A stretch of 64,000 nucleotides of DNA, from the NCBI RefSeq assembly GCF_014696135.1, contig NZ_JACJPP010000020.1, positions 62,001 to 126,000 on the forward strand, written 5' to 3'. Both the position numbers and the translations under genes were made by a program. Of this stretch, positions 8,638 through 16,186 are shown piece by piece. Every line of letters begins with the position of its first letter. Positions within the stretch are counted from its first letter, which is position 1. Under the pieces are notes generated by a model, which was given only the letters and a program-made list of their open reading frames with translations, was not told where the DNA came from and ran no database searches. This DNA is from Nodosilinea sp. FACHB-141. Its GTDB lineage: Bacteria > Cyanobacteriota > Cyanobacteriia > Phormidesmidales > Phormidesmidaceae.

Positions 8638-9318
8638 CTAGGTGGGCAGCAAACCGTTGAGGAGCGCGGTGGCAAGAAACGTGGCTCCAATACCGCAGAT
8701 CACTAGACCGGCCCGCTGTACGAAAAGAGTTGTAGACCGTTGGGTGAGCTGTCGCCCGACCAAAAAGGCAGCGATCGCAAGCCCCATCTGCACTGCTGTA
8801 AACCCAGCGAGATAGGCCACCAACGGCATGGATTCTGCACCAAAAATGGCCTCGCCGTAGGCAAACCCATGGAACAGCCCAGCTAGCACTGCCAAGCCTG
8901 TGATGGCGCTACTTTGAGGACGGTTGCGTAGCGCAAGCAGCACCCCAAACCCAAGCACTGAGCCAGCAATCACAAACTCCACTGCCGGTAACGTTAGCTC
9001 TGCCAGGTGCAGCCCTGTGCCAACCATAGCCGCCAGCACAAAGGCAGCAGGAATGACGATTCCCCAGGTGCTAACGGCTGCCAGTAGGCCCACAGCAACC
9101 ACAAAGGCCACATGGTCGAGGCCAATAATGGGGTGAGCCAGTCCCGACAAAAACCCCTCAGCAAAGTTAGCGGGCACTCGGCCCCCGAGCGGATGGTGGG
9201 CCAGGCTGGGCAGGGGCAGCAGCAGCAGGGCGGCGATCGCGCCCCCGATGCTACGACCTATCCGCTTCTGCGAAAAACCAGTCTTAATTGATTCCAAAGC
9301 AGTAAAGCGATAATTCAT
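8638..9318 (-). CDS. hupE: HupE/UreJ family metal (cobalt/nickel) permease
   Basis: A ~226-residue membrane protein with a signal-like N-terminus ending LPSLAHHPLGG, the family motif HPIIGLDHVAF at about residue 60, and six hydrophobic helices. HupE/UreJ proteins move nickel or cobalt. A cobalamin riboswitch directly upstream argues for cobalt uptake for B12 synthesis, as predicted for B12-regulated hupE genes of cyanobacteria. The start is placed at 9318, where GAGG lies 7 nt upstream; an ORF extension to 9375 would run into the riboswitch and is unlikely to be translated. Confidence 0.85.
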   Translation of the reverse strand: MNYRFTALESIKTGFSQKRIGRSIGGAIAALLLLPLPSLAHHPLGGRVPANFAEGFLSGLAHPIIGLDHVAFVVAVGLLAAVSTWGIVIPAAFVLAAMVGTGLHLAELTLPAVEFVIAGSVLGFGVLLALRNRPQSSAITGLAVLAGLFHGFAYGEAIFGAESMPLVAYLAGFTAVQMGLAIAAFLVGRQLTQRSTTLFVQRAGLVICGIGATFLATALLNGLLPT

Positions 9319-9359
9319 CCGTACCTCGCAGACGAAGAAAGAACAGTGGAAAACAGACC

Positions 9360-9515
9360 TGCGATCGGCGGGCATTCTGGCTCAGCGTCTTGGTGTTGGG
9401 CGAATACCCCCTCAACACCAAAACAGCTTTACAGCTGCGGGACAGCGGCAGACTTGCACTGCACTTTCCCCCTTGCCTCCAGTGGCTGATCCCCACCGGA
9501 ACCGACAACGCCCAA
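9360..9515 (-). promoter_or_regulatory. Cobalamin (B12) riboswitch
   Basis: Read on the minus strand, the leader contains GCTGTCCCGCAGCTGTAA (9446-9429) and, further 3', the B12 box GAGCCAGAATGCCCGCCG (9383-9366), both close to the conserved cobalamin aptamer core. A hairpin with TTGGTGTTGAGG / TTCGCCCAACACCAA lies between them. It ends about 45 nt before the hupE start codon, so adenosylcobalamin would be expected to switch hupE off. The 5' edge is approximate. Confidence 0.88.
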
Positions 9516-9638
9516 GCATCATAGCATCGGGTGAATCTGGCCCCGCCGCTGGTTTATCAATAGTCATCTGGCGCACCACACGCAGCCAACGCCTTACCTA
9601 GGTGCGCTAGCATCGAGCAAAACCTACCCCTGCCCCCA

Positions 9639-11285
9639 ATGGTTTCATCGTCTCGTCTGGCTCGGCAAAAAGAAATTATTGAAGTGGTGCTCGGCAACGG
9701 CTGGGACTACATGCGGCAGCTATTGGTGGGAGGCAAAGCCGATGAGCCCGAGATTCCGCCCCCCGCGGTGCTGCGCAACATTCTCACTGACCTGGGGCCG
9801 GTCTACGTCAAGCTAGGGCAGTTGTTGAGCACCCGCCCCGACCTCATGCCCCCGGCCTACATTGAGGAGCTCAGCAGCCTACAAACCACCGTACCGCCGG
9901 TAGACCCTAAGGAGATCGAAGCTTACATTCGCCAGCACCTGGGCAAGCCTCCCGAGGAGCTGTTTGAACGGCTGGACTATCAAGCGATCGCCGCCGGTTC
10001 CATTGCCCAAACCCACAAGGCGCTGCTCAAAGATGGTCGGCAGGTCGCTGTGAAGGTGCAGCGCCCCGGCATCGAGCGCCAGGTCGAGCGCGATATGACC
10101 CTAATTCGCGACGTTGCCCGGCTGGTGTCGGCTACCCAGTTTGGCCAGCGCTACAACGTAGTCGATTTAGCTGAAGAGTTTGCCGATGCCATCAATGCTG
10201 AACTCGACTTCACCACGGAGGCGGGCTACACTGACCAGCTGCGCCGCAACCTGTCTAAAAGCGCCTGGTACGACGCCAACCAGCTGATCGTGCCACAGAT
10301 CTACTGGGACCTGACCAACACAAAAATTATGACCATGGAGTGGCTGGAGGGCACCCCTCTGCTCAAGGCCGATTTGCTGGCCGAAGATGCCCACAGCGAT
10401 GCCGTTGGTCTGCGATCGGCCGCTACCACGCTGCTGTTTCGAGCCTTCTTCAAACAGTATTTTGTGGACGGGTTTTTCCACGCCGATCCCCACCCTGGCA
10501 ACATTTTTTACTTGGAAGATGGTCGCCTAGCCCTGCTCGACTGCGGCATGATGGGCCATTTGGATCCCCGTACCCGTAACACCATAACCGAGATGGTGCT
10601 GGCGATTGTTAACTGCGACGCCCAACGCTGCTGCCAACTCACCCTACAGCTGGCCGAACCCCTCAAACCCGTCAACCTGGCTCGCCTAGAGAGCGACTAT
10701 ACCCGTCTGCTAGGCCGCTATTACGGTCTTAGCCTAGAGCAGATCAACACCGCCGAAATTTTTGGCGAAATCTTGGCGGCGGGCATTCGCAACAACCTGC
10801 GCTGGCCCGCCAACGTGGGGTTGTTCACCAAATCCCTCGCTAACCTAGAGGGAGCGGTCCGGCAGTTCAATCCCGGCGTCAACCTGCTCGAGGAGGTGCG
10901 CCCGCTGATGGCCGATCTGTTTCGCCAGCAAATGGTGGGGGATGACCCCTTGCTGGCGCTGCTGCGCACGGGGCTAGAGTTTCGTAACCTGTCACTGAGT
11001 TCGCCGCGCCAGCTAGGCTTTTTGCTCGATCGCCTCAGTTCAGAGCAGCTCAAGTTTAGCCTCAGCATTCAGGGTGTAGACGACCTGCGCCGCAGCCTGG
11101 ATGAATCTTCTAACCGCCATTCCTTTAGCACCGTAGTGGCAGCGCTGATCATTGGGGCGGCGATCGTGTCCACGGGGCAGCAGACATCCCAGGGGCAGAT
11201 CTTGAGCATTATCTTGTTTGCGGCGGCTAGTTTCTTTGGGCTGTGGCTGCTGTTTAGCATTGTGCGACCGCGACGGCGACGTTAG
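9639..11285 (+). CDS. ABC1/UbiB family atypical kinase
   Basis: A 548-residue member of the UbiB/AarF/ABC1 family. The family-specific KxGQ motif (VYVKLGQLLSTRPDLMP) lies near residues 53-70. The Ala-rich loop and lysine are in AAGSIAQTHKALLKDGRQVAVKVQRPGI, and the catalytic FHADPHPGN is near residue 283. Two hydrophobic helices near the C-terminus (about 495-515 and 520-540) anchor it to a membrane. Family members have ATPase/kinase-like activity and support quinone or prenyl-lipid metabolism; in cyanobacteria plastoquinone or tocopherol homeostasis is likely. It is a monocistronic-looking gene followed by repeat copy B. Confidence 0.9.
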   Translation: MVSSSRLARQKEIIEVVLGNGWDYMRQLLVGGKADEPEIPPPAVLRNILTDLGPVYVKLGQLLSTRPDLMPPAYIEELSSLQTTVPPVDPKEIEAYIRQHLGKPPEELFERLDYQAIAAGSIAQTHKALLKDGRQVAVKVQRPGIERQVERDMTLIRDVARLVSATQFGQRYNVVDLAEEFADAINAELDFTTEAGYTDQLRRNLSKSAWYDANQLIVPQIYWDLTNTKIMTMEWLEGTPLLKADLLAEDAHSDAVGLRSAATTLLFRAFFKQYFVDGFFHADPHPGNIFYLEDGRLALLDCGMMGHLDPRTRNTITEMVLAIVNCDAQRCCQLTLQLAEPLKPVNLARLESDYTRLLGRYYGLSLEQINTAEIFGEILAAGIRNNLRWPANVGLFTKSLANLEGAVRQFNPGVNLLEEVRPLMADLFRQQMVGDDPLLALLRTGLEFRNLSLSSPRQLGFLLDRLSSEQLKFSLSIQGVDDLRRSLDESSNRHSFSTVVAALIIGAAIVSTGQQTSQGQILSIILFAAASFFGLWLLFSIVRPRRRR

Positions 11286-11350
11286 GCCCGCTCAGCGGTT
11301 AAAGCGTCTGCGGTTATGAGTCTGCTAAGCCAAGATGACAGATCAGCGAA

Positions 11351-11441
11351 GGTTTAAGGTGTACGGTTCAAGGTAGGTCGTGAACCATACACCTTAAACC
11401 CTGAACCTATGTGGCTCCTGTCACAATCAACTTGGTTAGGT
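11351..11441. repeat. Dispersed hairpin repeat, copy B (most complete)
   Basis: Arms 11351-11370 and 11381-11400 pair at 19 of 20 positions around the loop AGGTAGGTCG. Downstream, 11419-11441 (TGTCACAATCAACTTGGTTA plus GGT) is an exact reverse complement of 35092-35114 beside copy E. It sits between the convergent ends of the UbiB and photolyase genes, where it could also act as a terminator hairpin. Confidence 0.75.
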
Positions 11442-11442
11442 G

Positions 11443-12873
11443 TTAAGCCCTCTGAGCTTTGTACTTATCTTTAAACAGCGCCTGCTGAATTTTGTGATCG
11501 ACGATGGGGGCAGGGTAGTCGCCGCGATCGCGCTCCGCAATCTTTCCCATCACTAGTGCCCCCGTATCTAGCGACCTGAGCTCCGGCACCCATTGGCGAA
11601 TGTACTCGGCTTCGGCATCAAACTTTTGGGCCTGGCTGGCGGGGTTAAAAATTCGCAGCGGTTTGGGATCCATGCCGCTAGAGGCGCTCCACTGCCAGCC
11701 GCCGTTGTTGGACGACAGGTCACCGTCCACCAAATGCTGCATAAAGTATTTCTCGCCCCACTGCCAATTGACAATCAGGTCTTTGGTGAGAAAGCTGGCC
11801 ACAATCATACGGCAGCGGTTGTGCATCCAGCCCATTTCGTTGAGCTGGCGCATAGCGGCATCGACAATTGGATAGCCGGTGCGCCCCTCACACCAGGCGG
11901 CAAACTGCTCTTCATCGTTCACCCAGGGAAAGTCCTTCAACTGGGCTCGGTAGGGGCCCTTGGCCAGCTCCGGGAAAAAATACATCACGTGCTGGTAAAA
12001 CTCGCGCCAGGCTAGCTCCTGCTGCCAGGTTTGCACGCCGCTACGGGTTTCATCGCTGCGACTTTGTTGGTAGGTGGCCTCGGTGGCGGCCCACACTGTG
12101 CGAATGCCCACGGCCCCAAACTTCAGCGCCGCGCTGAGCCGCGAGGTGCCATTTACAAAAGGAAAGTTGCGCTGCTCGTCATAGTCGTCAATAGCGCGGC
12201 TGCCATCGCAAAACTCCTCAAGCCGCTCCAGGGCACCCTGCTCCCCCGGTTCAACGGGAAAGCCATTTTCCCAGGTAAAGCCTAAATCTGCGGCGCTAGG
12301 CAGGTCGATACAGCCCGCTTTTTTGGCGGCATCTACTTGCTCGGCACTGAGAGGTTGCAGCCCCTCCGGTGCCGGCAGGGGCGCTGCCTTAGAGCGCTTC
12401 ACCCAGTTGCGCCAGAAGGGGGTATAAACCGTGTAGGGTTCGCCTGCCCCAGTTTGAATGTCTCCAGGCTCGTGCAGCAGCTGATCCCAAAAGGTGGTGC
12501 GAAACTCAATGCCGGCTTCTTTGAGAGCCTCGACAACCGCCGTATCGCGCTGGCGTGAGTAGGGCTCTACATCACGGTTCCAGTGAACGGCATCGACTGC
12601 TAGCGCTTTGGCTAGAGCCGGAATCTGTTGGCGGGGATCGCCCTGAAGAATGAGCAGCTGGCCGCCTGCTTGGGCGTAGCTATCCCGCAACCGCTCTAGA
12701 CAGCCAATCATGTAGGCTACCCGCGCCGGGGCGACATCACCGTTGTCGAGAATGCCGGGATCTAGGCAGAATACACCGACCACCTGGGGGGTGCGATCGC
12801 GGGCCGCTGCCAGTCCCACATTGTCCCCTAGGCGCAGATCGCGGCGGTGCCAAAACAACAGTAAATCGACCAT
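11443..12873 (-). CDS. phr: Deoxyribodipyrimidine photolyase
   Basis: A 476-residue photolyase/cryptochrome. The N-terminal Rossmann domain opens with LLLFWHRRDLRLGDN, and the C-terminal FAD domain contains GRTGYPIVDAAMRQL, GWMHNRCRM and LVDGDLSSNNGGWQWSASSG with the Asn that contacts FAD N5. The length and sequence fit class I CPD photolyases, which use light to split cyclobutane pyrimidine dimers; in cyanobacteria the antenna is often 8-HDF. The gene is divergent from a small protein gene starting at 12996. Confidence 0.93.
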   Translation of the reverse strand: MVDLLLFWHRRDLRLGDNVGLAAARDRTPQVVGVFCLDPGILDNGDVAPARVAYMIGCLERLRDSYAQAGGQLLILQGDPRQQIPALAKALAVDAVHWNRDVEPYSRQRDTAVVEALKEAGIEFRTTFWDQLLHEPGDIQTGAGEPYTVYTPFWRNWVKRSKAAPLPAPEGLQPLSAEQVDAAKKAGCIDLPSAADLGFTWENGFPVEPGEQGALERLEEFCDGSRAIDDYDEQRNFPFVNGTSRLSAALKFGAVGIRTVWAATEATYQQSRSDETRSGVQTWQQELAWREFYQHVMYFFPELAKGPYRAQLKDFPWVNDEEQFAAWCEGRTGYPIVDAAMRQLNEMGWMHNRCRMIVASFLTKDLIVNWQWGEKYFMQHLVDGDLSSNNGGWQWSASSGMDPKPLRIFNPASQAQKFDAEAEYIRQWVPELRSLDTGALVMGKIAERDRGDYPAPIVDHKIQQALFKDKYKAQRA

Positions 12874-12995
12874 GAATGCAGCTCACCCTTGCTCAGCAAA
12901 CCGATTCAGTATAACGACATTAGCTCCTCGGGTTAGGCAGCTTTTATCATGGGGCAGCACCCGTTTGTAGGCGGCTCACTTTAAGGAGATTAACC

Positions 12996-13160
12996 ATGCT
13001 GCAAAATAAGCAAATCATTATGCGCACCTTCAATGGCTACCTCGACTTTGTTACCGAGAGTCAGCCGGCCGTGTCGCCCGATGTGGCCTGTCAAGTGGCA
13101 GCCCTGCTGACCCAGGCCGAGTTCAATCTGCAAATGTCTGAAAATAGCCGCAAGTCTTAG
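12996..13160 (+). CDS. Small protein of 54 residues, function unknown
   Basis: A short ORF with a strong Shine-Dalgarno (AAGGAGAT, 12983-12990) placed 5 nt before its ATG. The product is soluble, has no membrane helix, and contains a predicted helical stretch (VSPDVACQVAALLTQAEFNL). I do not recognise it. Good ribosome binding site, balanced composition and position in a divergent promoter region with phr support a real gene. Confidence 0.6.
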   Translation: MLQNKQIIMRTFNGYLDFVTESQPAVSPDVACQVAALLTQAEFNLQMSENSRKS

Positions 13161-13202
13161 GTCGTAGCAAAGAGGATTTTGACGGGTTTTGACGAGTTGG
13201 GT

Positions 13203-13270
13203 TTAGGGTCTAAGGTTCAGGGTTTAGGGCAGGTCATGCACCTTAAACCCTAAACCTTGCACCTTGAACC
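13203..13270. repeat. Dispersed hairpin repeat, copy C
   Basis: The arm from about 13212 (AAGGTTCAGGGTTTA) pairs with the segment near 13244-13258 (TAAACCCTAAACCTT) around a loop with AGGTCATGCACC. Another arm-like stretch (CCTTGAACC) follows. A flank with TTGACGGGTTTTGACGAG resembles the flank of copy A. Confidence 0.6.
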
Positions 13271-13309
13271 TCGACTGACCAGTCGTCTTTAACTTGACAG
13301 GCTACTTCT

Positions 13310-13447
13310 TTGGCTAAGGGCATCGGTGTCACTGAGCTGCTGTTTGATTTCGCTGCTGGGGTGGCCCGAGCGTTGGGCTGCCCTACTTTTTGTGAACAGT
13401 TATTAGAAAAGCTATGCGCGTTTGATCGGGCGATCGCCACTGTCTGA
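13310..13447 (+). CDS. Possible 45-residue small protein or gene remnant
   Basis: From a TTG codon, this frame encodes VTELLFDFAAGVARALG..., a protein-like composition with Cys and Leu in plausible helix positions. There is no ATG, no clear ribosome binding site, and a stop codon lies just upstream, so it may be the 3' remnant of a decayed gene. The opposite strand is also open for 65 codons. Listed only because it is the one coding-like stretch in the 500-nt gap before petF. Confidence 0.25.
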   Translation: MAKGIGVTELLFDFAAGVARALGCPTFCEQLLEKLCAFDRAIATV

Positions 13448-13672
13448 CGTTTGGGATCCTAACAGGGTATAAGCAAATCAACCCATTACTTATCGGTTTG
13501 ATTACGAATCCCGTTCAACCAGGGGCGAAAAAGGCAAGACAGGCTTCAGGTTTTCCCGTAGTATCAAAGTTGTGTTAGGTCTGCTCAGAGCAAATCCTGG
13601 AAACCTTATCCGAAGGGTGTTCTGTAGCCTAAAGATCGATCTGCAATCTGTATTTGACGAGAGGATAGCACC

Positions 13673-13972
13673 ATGGCAACCTACAAGGTTACGTTGATTA
13701 ACGAGGCTGAAGGGCTCAACCAAACCATCGACGTCGATGACGATACTTACATTCTTGACGCTGCTGAAGAGCAGGGTCTAGACCTGCCCTACTCCTGCCG
13801 GGCTGGAGCTTGCTCCACCTGTGCTGGCAAAATCACCGCTGGCACCGTTGATCAATCTGATCAGTCCTTCCTGGATGATGACCAGATCGGCGCTGGGTAC
13901 GTGTTGACCTGCGTTGCCTACCCCACCTCCGACTGCACCATCTTGACCCACCAAGAAGAAGAACTCTACTAG
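13673..13972 (+). CDS. petF: Plant-type [2Fe-2S] ferredoxin
   Basis: A 99-residue ferredoxin with the four cluster ligands Cys42, Cys47, Cys50 ([13 protein letters not shown]) and Cys80 (VLTCVAYP). The size and sequence match the main photosynthetic ferredoxin PetF, the soluble carrier that takes electrons from photosystem I to FNR, nitrite reductase, thioredoxin reductase and others. GAGAGGA lies 8 nt before the ATG, giving good translation, and a perfect palindromic terminator follows. The acidic composition is typical of the family. Confidence 0.97.
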   Translation: MATYKVTLINEAEGLNQTIDVDDDTYILDAAEEQGLDLPYSCRAGACSTCAGKITAGTVDQSDQSFLDDDQIGAGYVLTCVAYPTSDCTILTHQEEELY

Positions 13973-14029
13973 GTCTGAAGTGCCTAGCCTCGCGCGGCGG
14001 GGTTAGGCCTCCAAAGGGTTTTCCTAATT

Positions 14030-14068
14030 AAAGAGGGATGCTTCGTCGACGAAGCATCCCTCTTTTGT
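14030..14068. terminator. Bidirectional intrinsic terminator between petF and ppa
   Basis: Positions 14030-14065 form a perfect 36-nt palindrome (18-bp arms AAAGAGGGATGCTTCGTC) with A-rich and T-rich ends, so it can end transcription from petF on the plus strand and from ppa on the minus strand. Confidence 0.9.
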
Positions 14069-14097
14069 GTAATTGGTACTCTAGGCGGGTCGGAGGG

Positions 14098-14607
14098 TTA
14101 CTTCGCCGCCGCGATACACTGCTCTACCAGAGCAGACACCTTATCGACATTCTGCCAGCCGAGAATTTCGGTCACCTTCTTCTCCAGATTTTTGTAGGAG
14201 CGGAAGAATTCAGCGATTTCGTCGAGGCGGTGGGGAGCCACATCGTCCAGCGATTTGACGCTGGTGTAGCGGGGATCGGCAGCGGGCACGCAGAGAATTT
14301 TCTCGTCGCGATCGCCGCCGTCAATCATCTCCAGCATGCCGATGGGCCGCGCTGCTATCACACAGCCGGGGAAAGTGGGCTCATCCATCAGCACCATGCC
14401 GTCGAGGGGGTCGCCATCGTCAGCTAGGGTATTGGGCACAAAGCCGTAGTCGTAGGGATATTTCACCGACGAAAATAACACCCGGTCGAGAATAAACGCG
14501 TTTAAGTCTTTATCAAACTCGTACTTGTTTTTGCTGCCGCCGGTAATCTCCACCAGCACGTTGATCAATCCAGGCTCAGGCTGAGCTGGAATACGAGATA
14601 GGTCCAC
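14098..14607 (-). CDS. ppa: Inorganic pyrophosphatase
   Basis: A 169-residue family I pyrophosphatase with [14 protein letters not shown], the active-site block [21 protein letters not shown] and the C-terminal FFRSYKNLE. It hydrolyses pyrophosphate made by biosynthesis. The start is set at GTG 14607 ([17 protein letters not shown]), matching the usual DLSRIPAQ start of cyanobacterial homologues and preceded by GGAG; the open frame continues upstream to 14823 but that extension has no family similarity. The gene converges on petF. Confidence 0.95.
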   Translation of the reverse strand: MDLSRIPAQPEPGLINVLVEITGGSKNKYEFDKDLNAFILDRVLFSSVKYPYDYGFVPNTLADDGDPLDGMVLMDEPTFPGCVIAARPIGMLEMIDGGDRDEKILCVPAADPRYTSVKSLDDVAPHRLDEIAEFFRSYKNLEKKVTEILGWQNVDKVSALVEQCIAAAK

Positions 14608-14855
14608 AACACTACTCCAATCAATAAAAAGCTGAATGTACAGGACAGAAGAAGGCTCAAGCCTCCCCAGCGCACTGCTAAGTACGGTCGCCAGGCTTCC
14701 GCAAATGCCCTTCCGACATAGTATTTTACGGGGCAGTGGCCCCTTTTCCGCATGGTTTAGCCCACCGACCCCAAACAAATCAGCGGCTTTAACGGGAGCG
14801 ACTCCCCTGCGTGAACGCCCCAACAGTGCGTCCTAACTATGCTCTGGGCATTGCC

Positions 14856-15044
14856 CTAGCGCCCCGCTGAAGCTGGTACCGAGAAGGTCGGGGGCTGTTC
14901 TAGTTCTGCCGTCGCCGCTGAAAAATGGGCGACTACAAACAGTGGCAGAGTTAGGGTTAGTACCGCAATTAAAACGCCCAACACGTTAGATGAAGGACTA
15001 GGAGGTTCCCCCGCAGGGGTATCCGGTTGACTGACAGAATCCAT
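14856..15044 (-). CDS. Small single-helix membrane protein (62 residues)
   Basis: The product has a polar Pro/Ser-rich N-terminus, one hydrophobic helix (VLGVLIAVLTLTLPLFVVA, about residues 21-40) and a short Ala/Pro-rich tail. Similar one-helix proteins are common in cyanobacteria, but no named family is recognised. No strong Shine-Dalgarno is seen. Confidence 0.45.
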   Translation of the reverse strand: MDSVSQPDTPAGEPPSPSSNVLGVLIAVLTLTLPLFVVAHFSAATAELEQPPTFSVPASAGR

Positions 15045-15108
15045 ACAGTGAAATAACAGAATTCAACAAGGGATACAAATCTGAGGTCGAGGCCAAGGCC
15101 TAGAAAGC

Positions 15109-15261
15109 TCAGACCGTCCCATATATCCAACCCTCGTAGGTAGACTCGGTTGAGACTACCACCGGCGTGTACTCATCTTGGATGAGAGTATCGACGATCT
15201 CGAAGTGGAAAACGGTTCCATCGAAACTATATGCAAGGTTATAGCAATCGATCCATGACAT
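15109..15261 (-). CDS. Candidate small protein of 50 residues
   Basis: A short ORF with GGAG 7 nt before its ATG. The product (MSWIDCYNLAYSFDGTVFHF...) is rich in aromatic and acidic residues, soluble and beta-like in pattern. No family is recognised. The good ribosome binding site and non-repetitive composition support it. Confidence 0.5.
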   Translation of the reverse strand: MSWIDCYNLAYSFDGTVFHFEIVDTLIQDEYTPVVVSTESTYEGWIYGTV

Positions 15262-15357
15262 TGATCACTCCAAAGGCTTAACCTTTGGCCAAACCAAGCC
15301 CACAGGTTTAAACCAATTCTGAATCTAGCATTCCCGACGGTTGAGGGAAATTACGGA

Positions 15358-15442
15358 TATCCCTCTGAGGGTAGAGAGAGGGATGGGGGGATGAGGAGGG
15401 TAGGGGAGGTAAGGAGGACGAAGGCCAGGAGGTTAGAGGGTT
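15358..15442. repeat. G-rich purine tract in a gene-free stretch
   Basis: The gap 15262-15632 holds no convincing gene. Its middle is a strongly purine-biased tract of GGGATGGGGGG / GAGGAGGGTAGGGG-type units on the plus strand. It resembles the tracts at 62303-62350 and, inverted, in mutS2. An ORF read from its C-rich strand is low-complexity and rejected. Confidence 0.55.
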
Positions 15443-15632
15443 TGAGTCAACAATGTAACGTTTTTGAAGAGGGGTCCAGATTGGGGAGAGCGTCCTACTT
15501 TTTATATAGATTTCATAGATAGGAACAGAAAACTTGAGCATTTGGTTATGACTTTAAGTTTTTAGACAACGCCAATTTACATAAATCCTAAATATTGAGC
15601 ATTAAATTCAAAGGTTTAGCTGAACTAACCCC

Positions 15633-16049
15633 TTACTCCCCACTCCCCCGCTCCTCCAACAGCAGCCGAATCGCTCGCAGTTCCTGCAACATCTGCCGCA
15701 TTAGGTCATGGGTCAACGTCTCCTCCGGAGGCTGCACTTGAATGGTGGGGTGCAGGCCCAGCACTTCTTCAGCGAAGCGGCGCACTTCCTGGGGGCGAAA
15801 CTCGAGGGGATCGTCTTTGTCGCGGCGCACCTCAGGATTGAGCTTAGCTTTGTCGTAGGGGGGGTTGAGAGTTGCGGAATCGGTGTTGGCGTAGCGGTAT
15901 ACCGAAGCCCGCGATCGGTTGAGGTACTTTTGCACCGCGTCTACCGACAGCAGCGCCCCAGTGTCTTCGGCGGTTCCCGTCCATCCGTAGGCTGAAGCAG
16001 AGCTGGCACCGTCAGCAGAGTTGGAGACAAAGGGCGAATCGGGGATCAT
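15633..16049 (-). CDS. Putative helix-turn-helix protein
   Basis: A 138-residue protein. Residues ~33-60 (LLSVDAVQKYLNRSRASVYRY) look like a MerR/excisionase-type helix-turn-helix that reads 'helix 1, turn, RSRASVYRY recognition helix'. The C-terminal 40 residues (LMRQMLQELRAIRLLLEERG) form an amphipathic, possibly coiled-coil helix suited to dimerisation. DNA binding is inferred. The gene is divergent from the FAD oxidoreductase gene and may regulate it or itself; no operator was found. Confidence 0.55.
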   Translation of the reverse strand: MIPDSPFVSNSADGASSASAYGWTGTAEDTGALLSVDAVQKYLNRSRASVYRYANTDSATLNPPYDKAKLNPEVRRDKDDPLEFRPQEVRRFAEEVLGLHPTIQVQPPEETLTHDLMRQMLQELRAIRLLLEERGSGE

Positions 16050-16186
16050 AGGGCAGAACGTAGCGGATCTGTGGCTACTGTATCAGGTTCATCCTGGTCT
16101 GGATTGCCTGTAACAGAGCATGCCAAGGGCGATCGCTGGTGGGAAAGGTGTGCTAAAACCTTGGCAGCGTTAACCAGGATTTAGGT

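Noticed and set aside
9284..9508. Minus-strand 74-codon ORF upstream of hupE
   Set aside because: It lies in the cobalamin riboswitch; the conserved RNA explains the sequence.
13243..13440. Minus-strand 65-codon ORF in the gap before petF
   Set aside because: No ribosome binding site and its C-terminal part reads through hairpin repeat copy C; the plus-strand frame looks somewhat more protein-like.
14608..14823. N-terminal extension of pyrophosphatase
   Set aside because: The extension has no family similarity; the family start DLSRIPAQ and a GGAG site fit GTG 14607.
15308..15541. Minus-strand 77-codon ORF
   Set aside because: It is a translation of the low-complexity C-rich tract (Pro/Ser runs) with no ribosome binding site.
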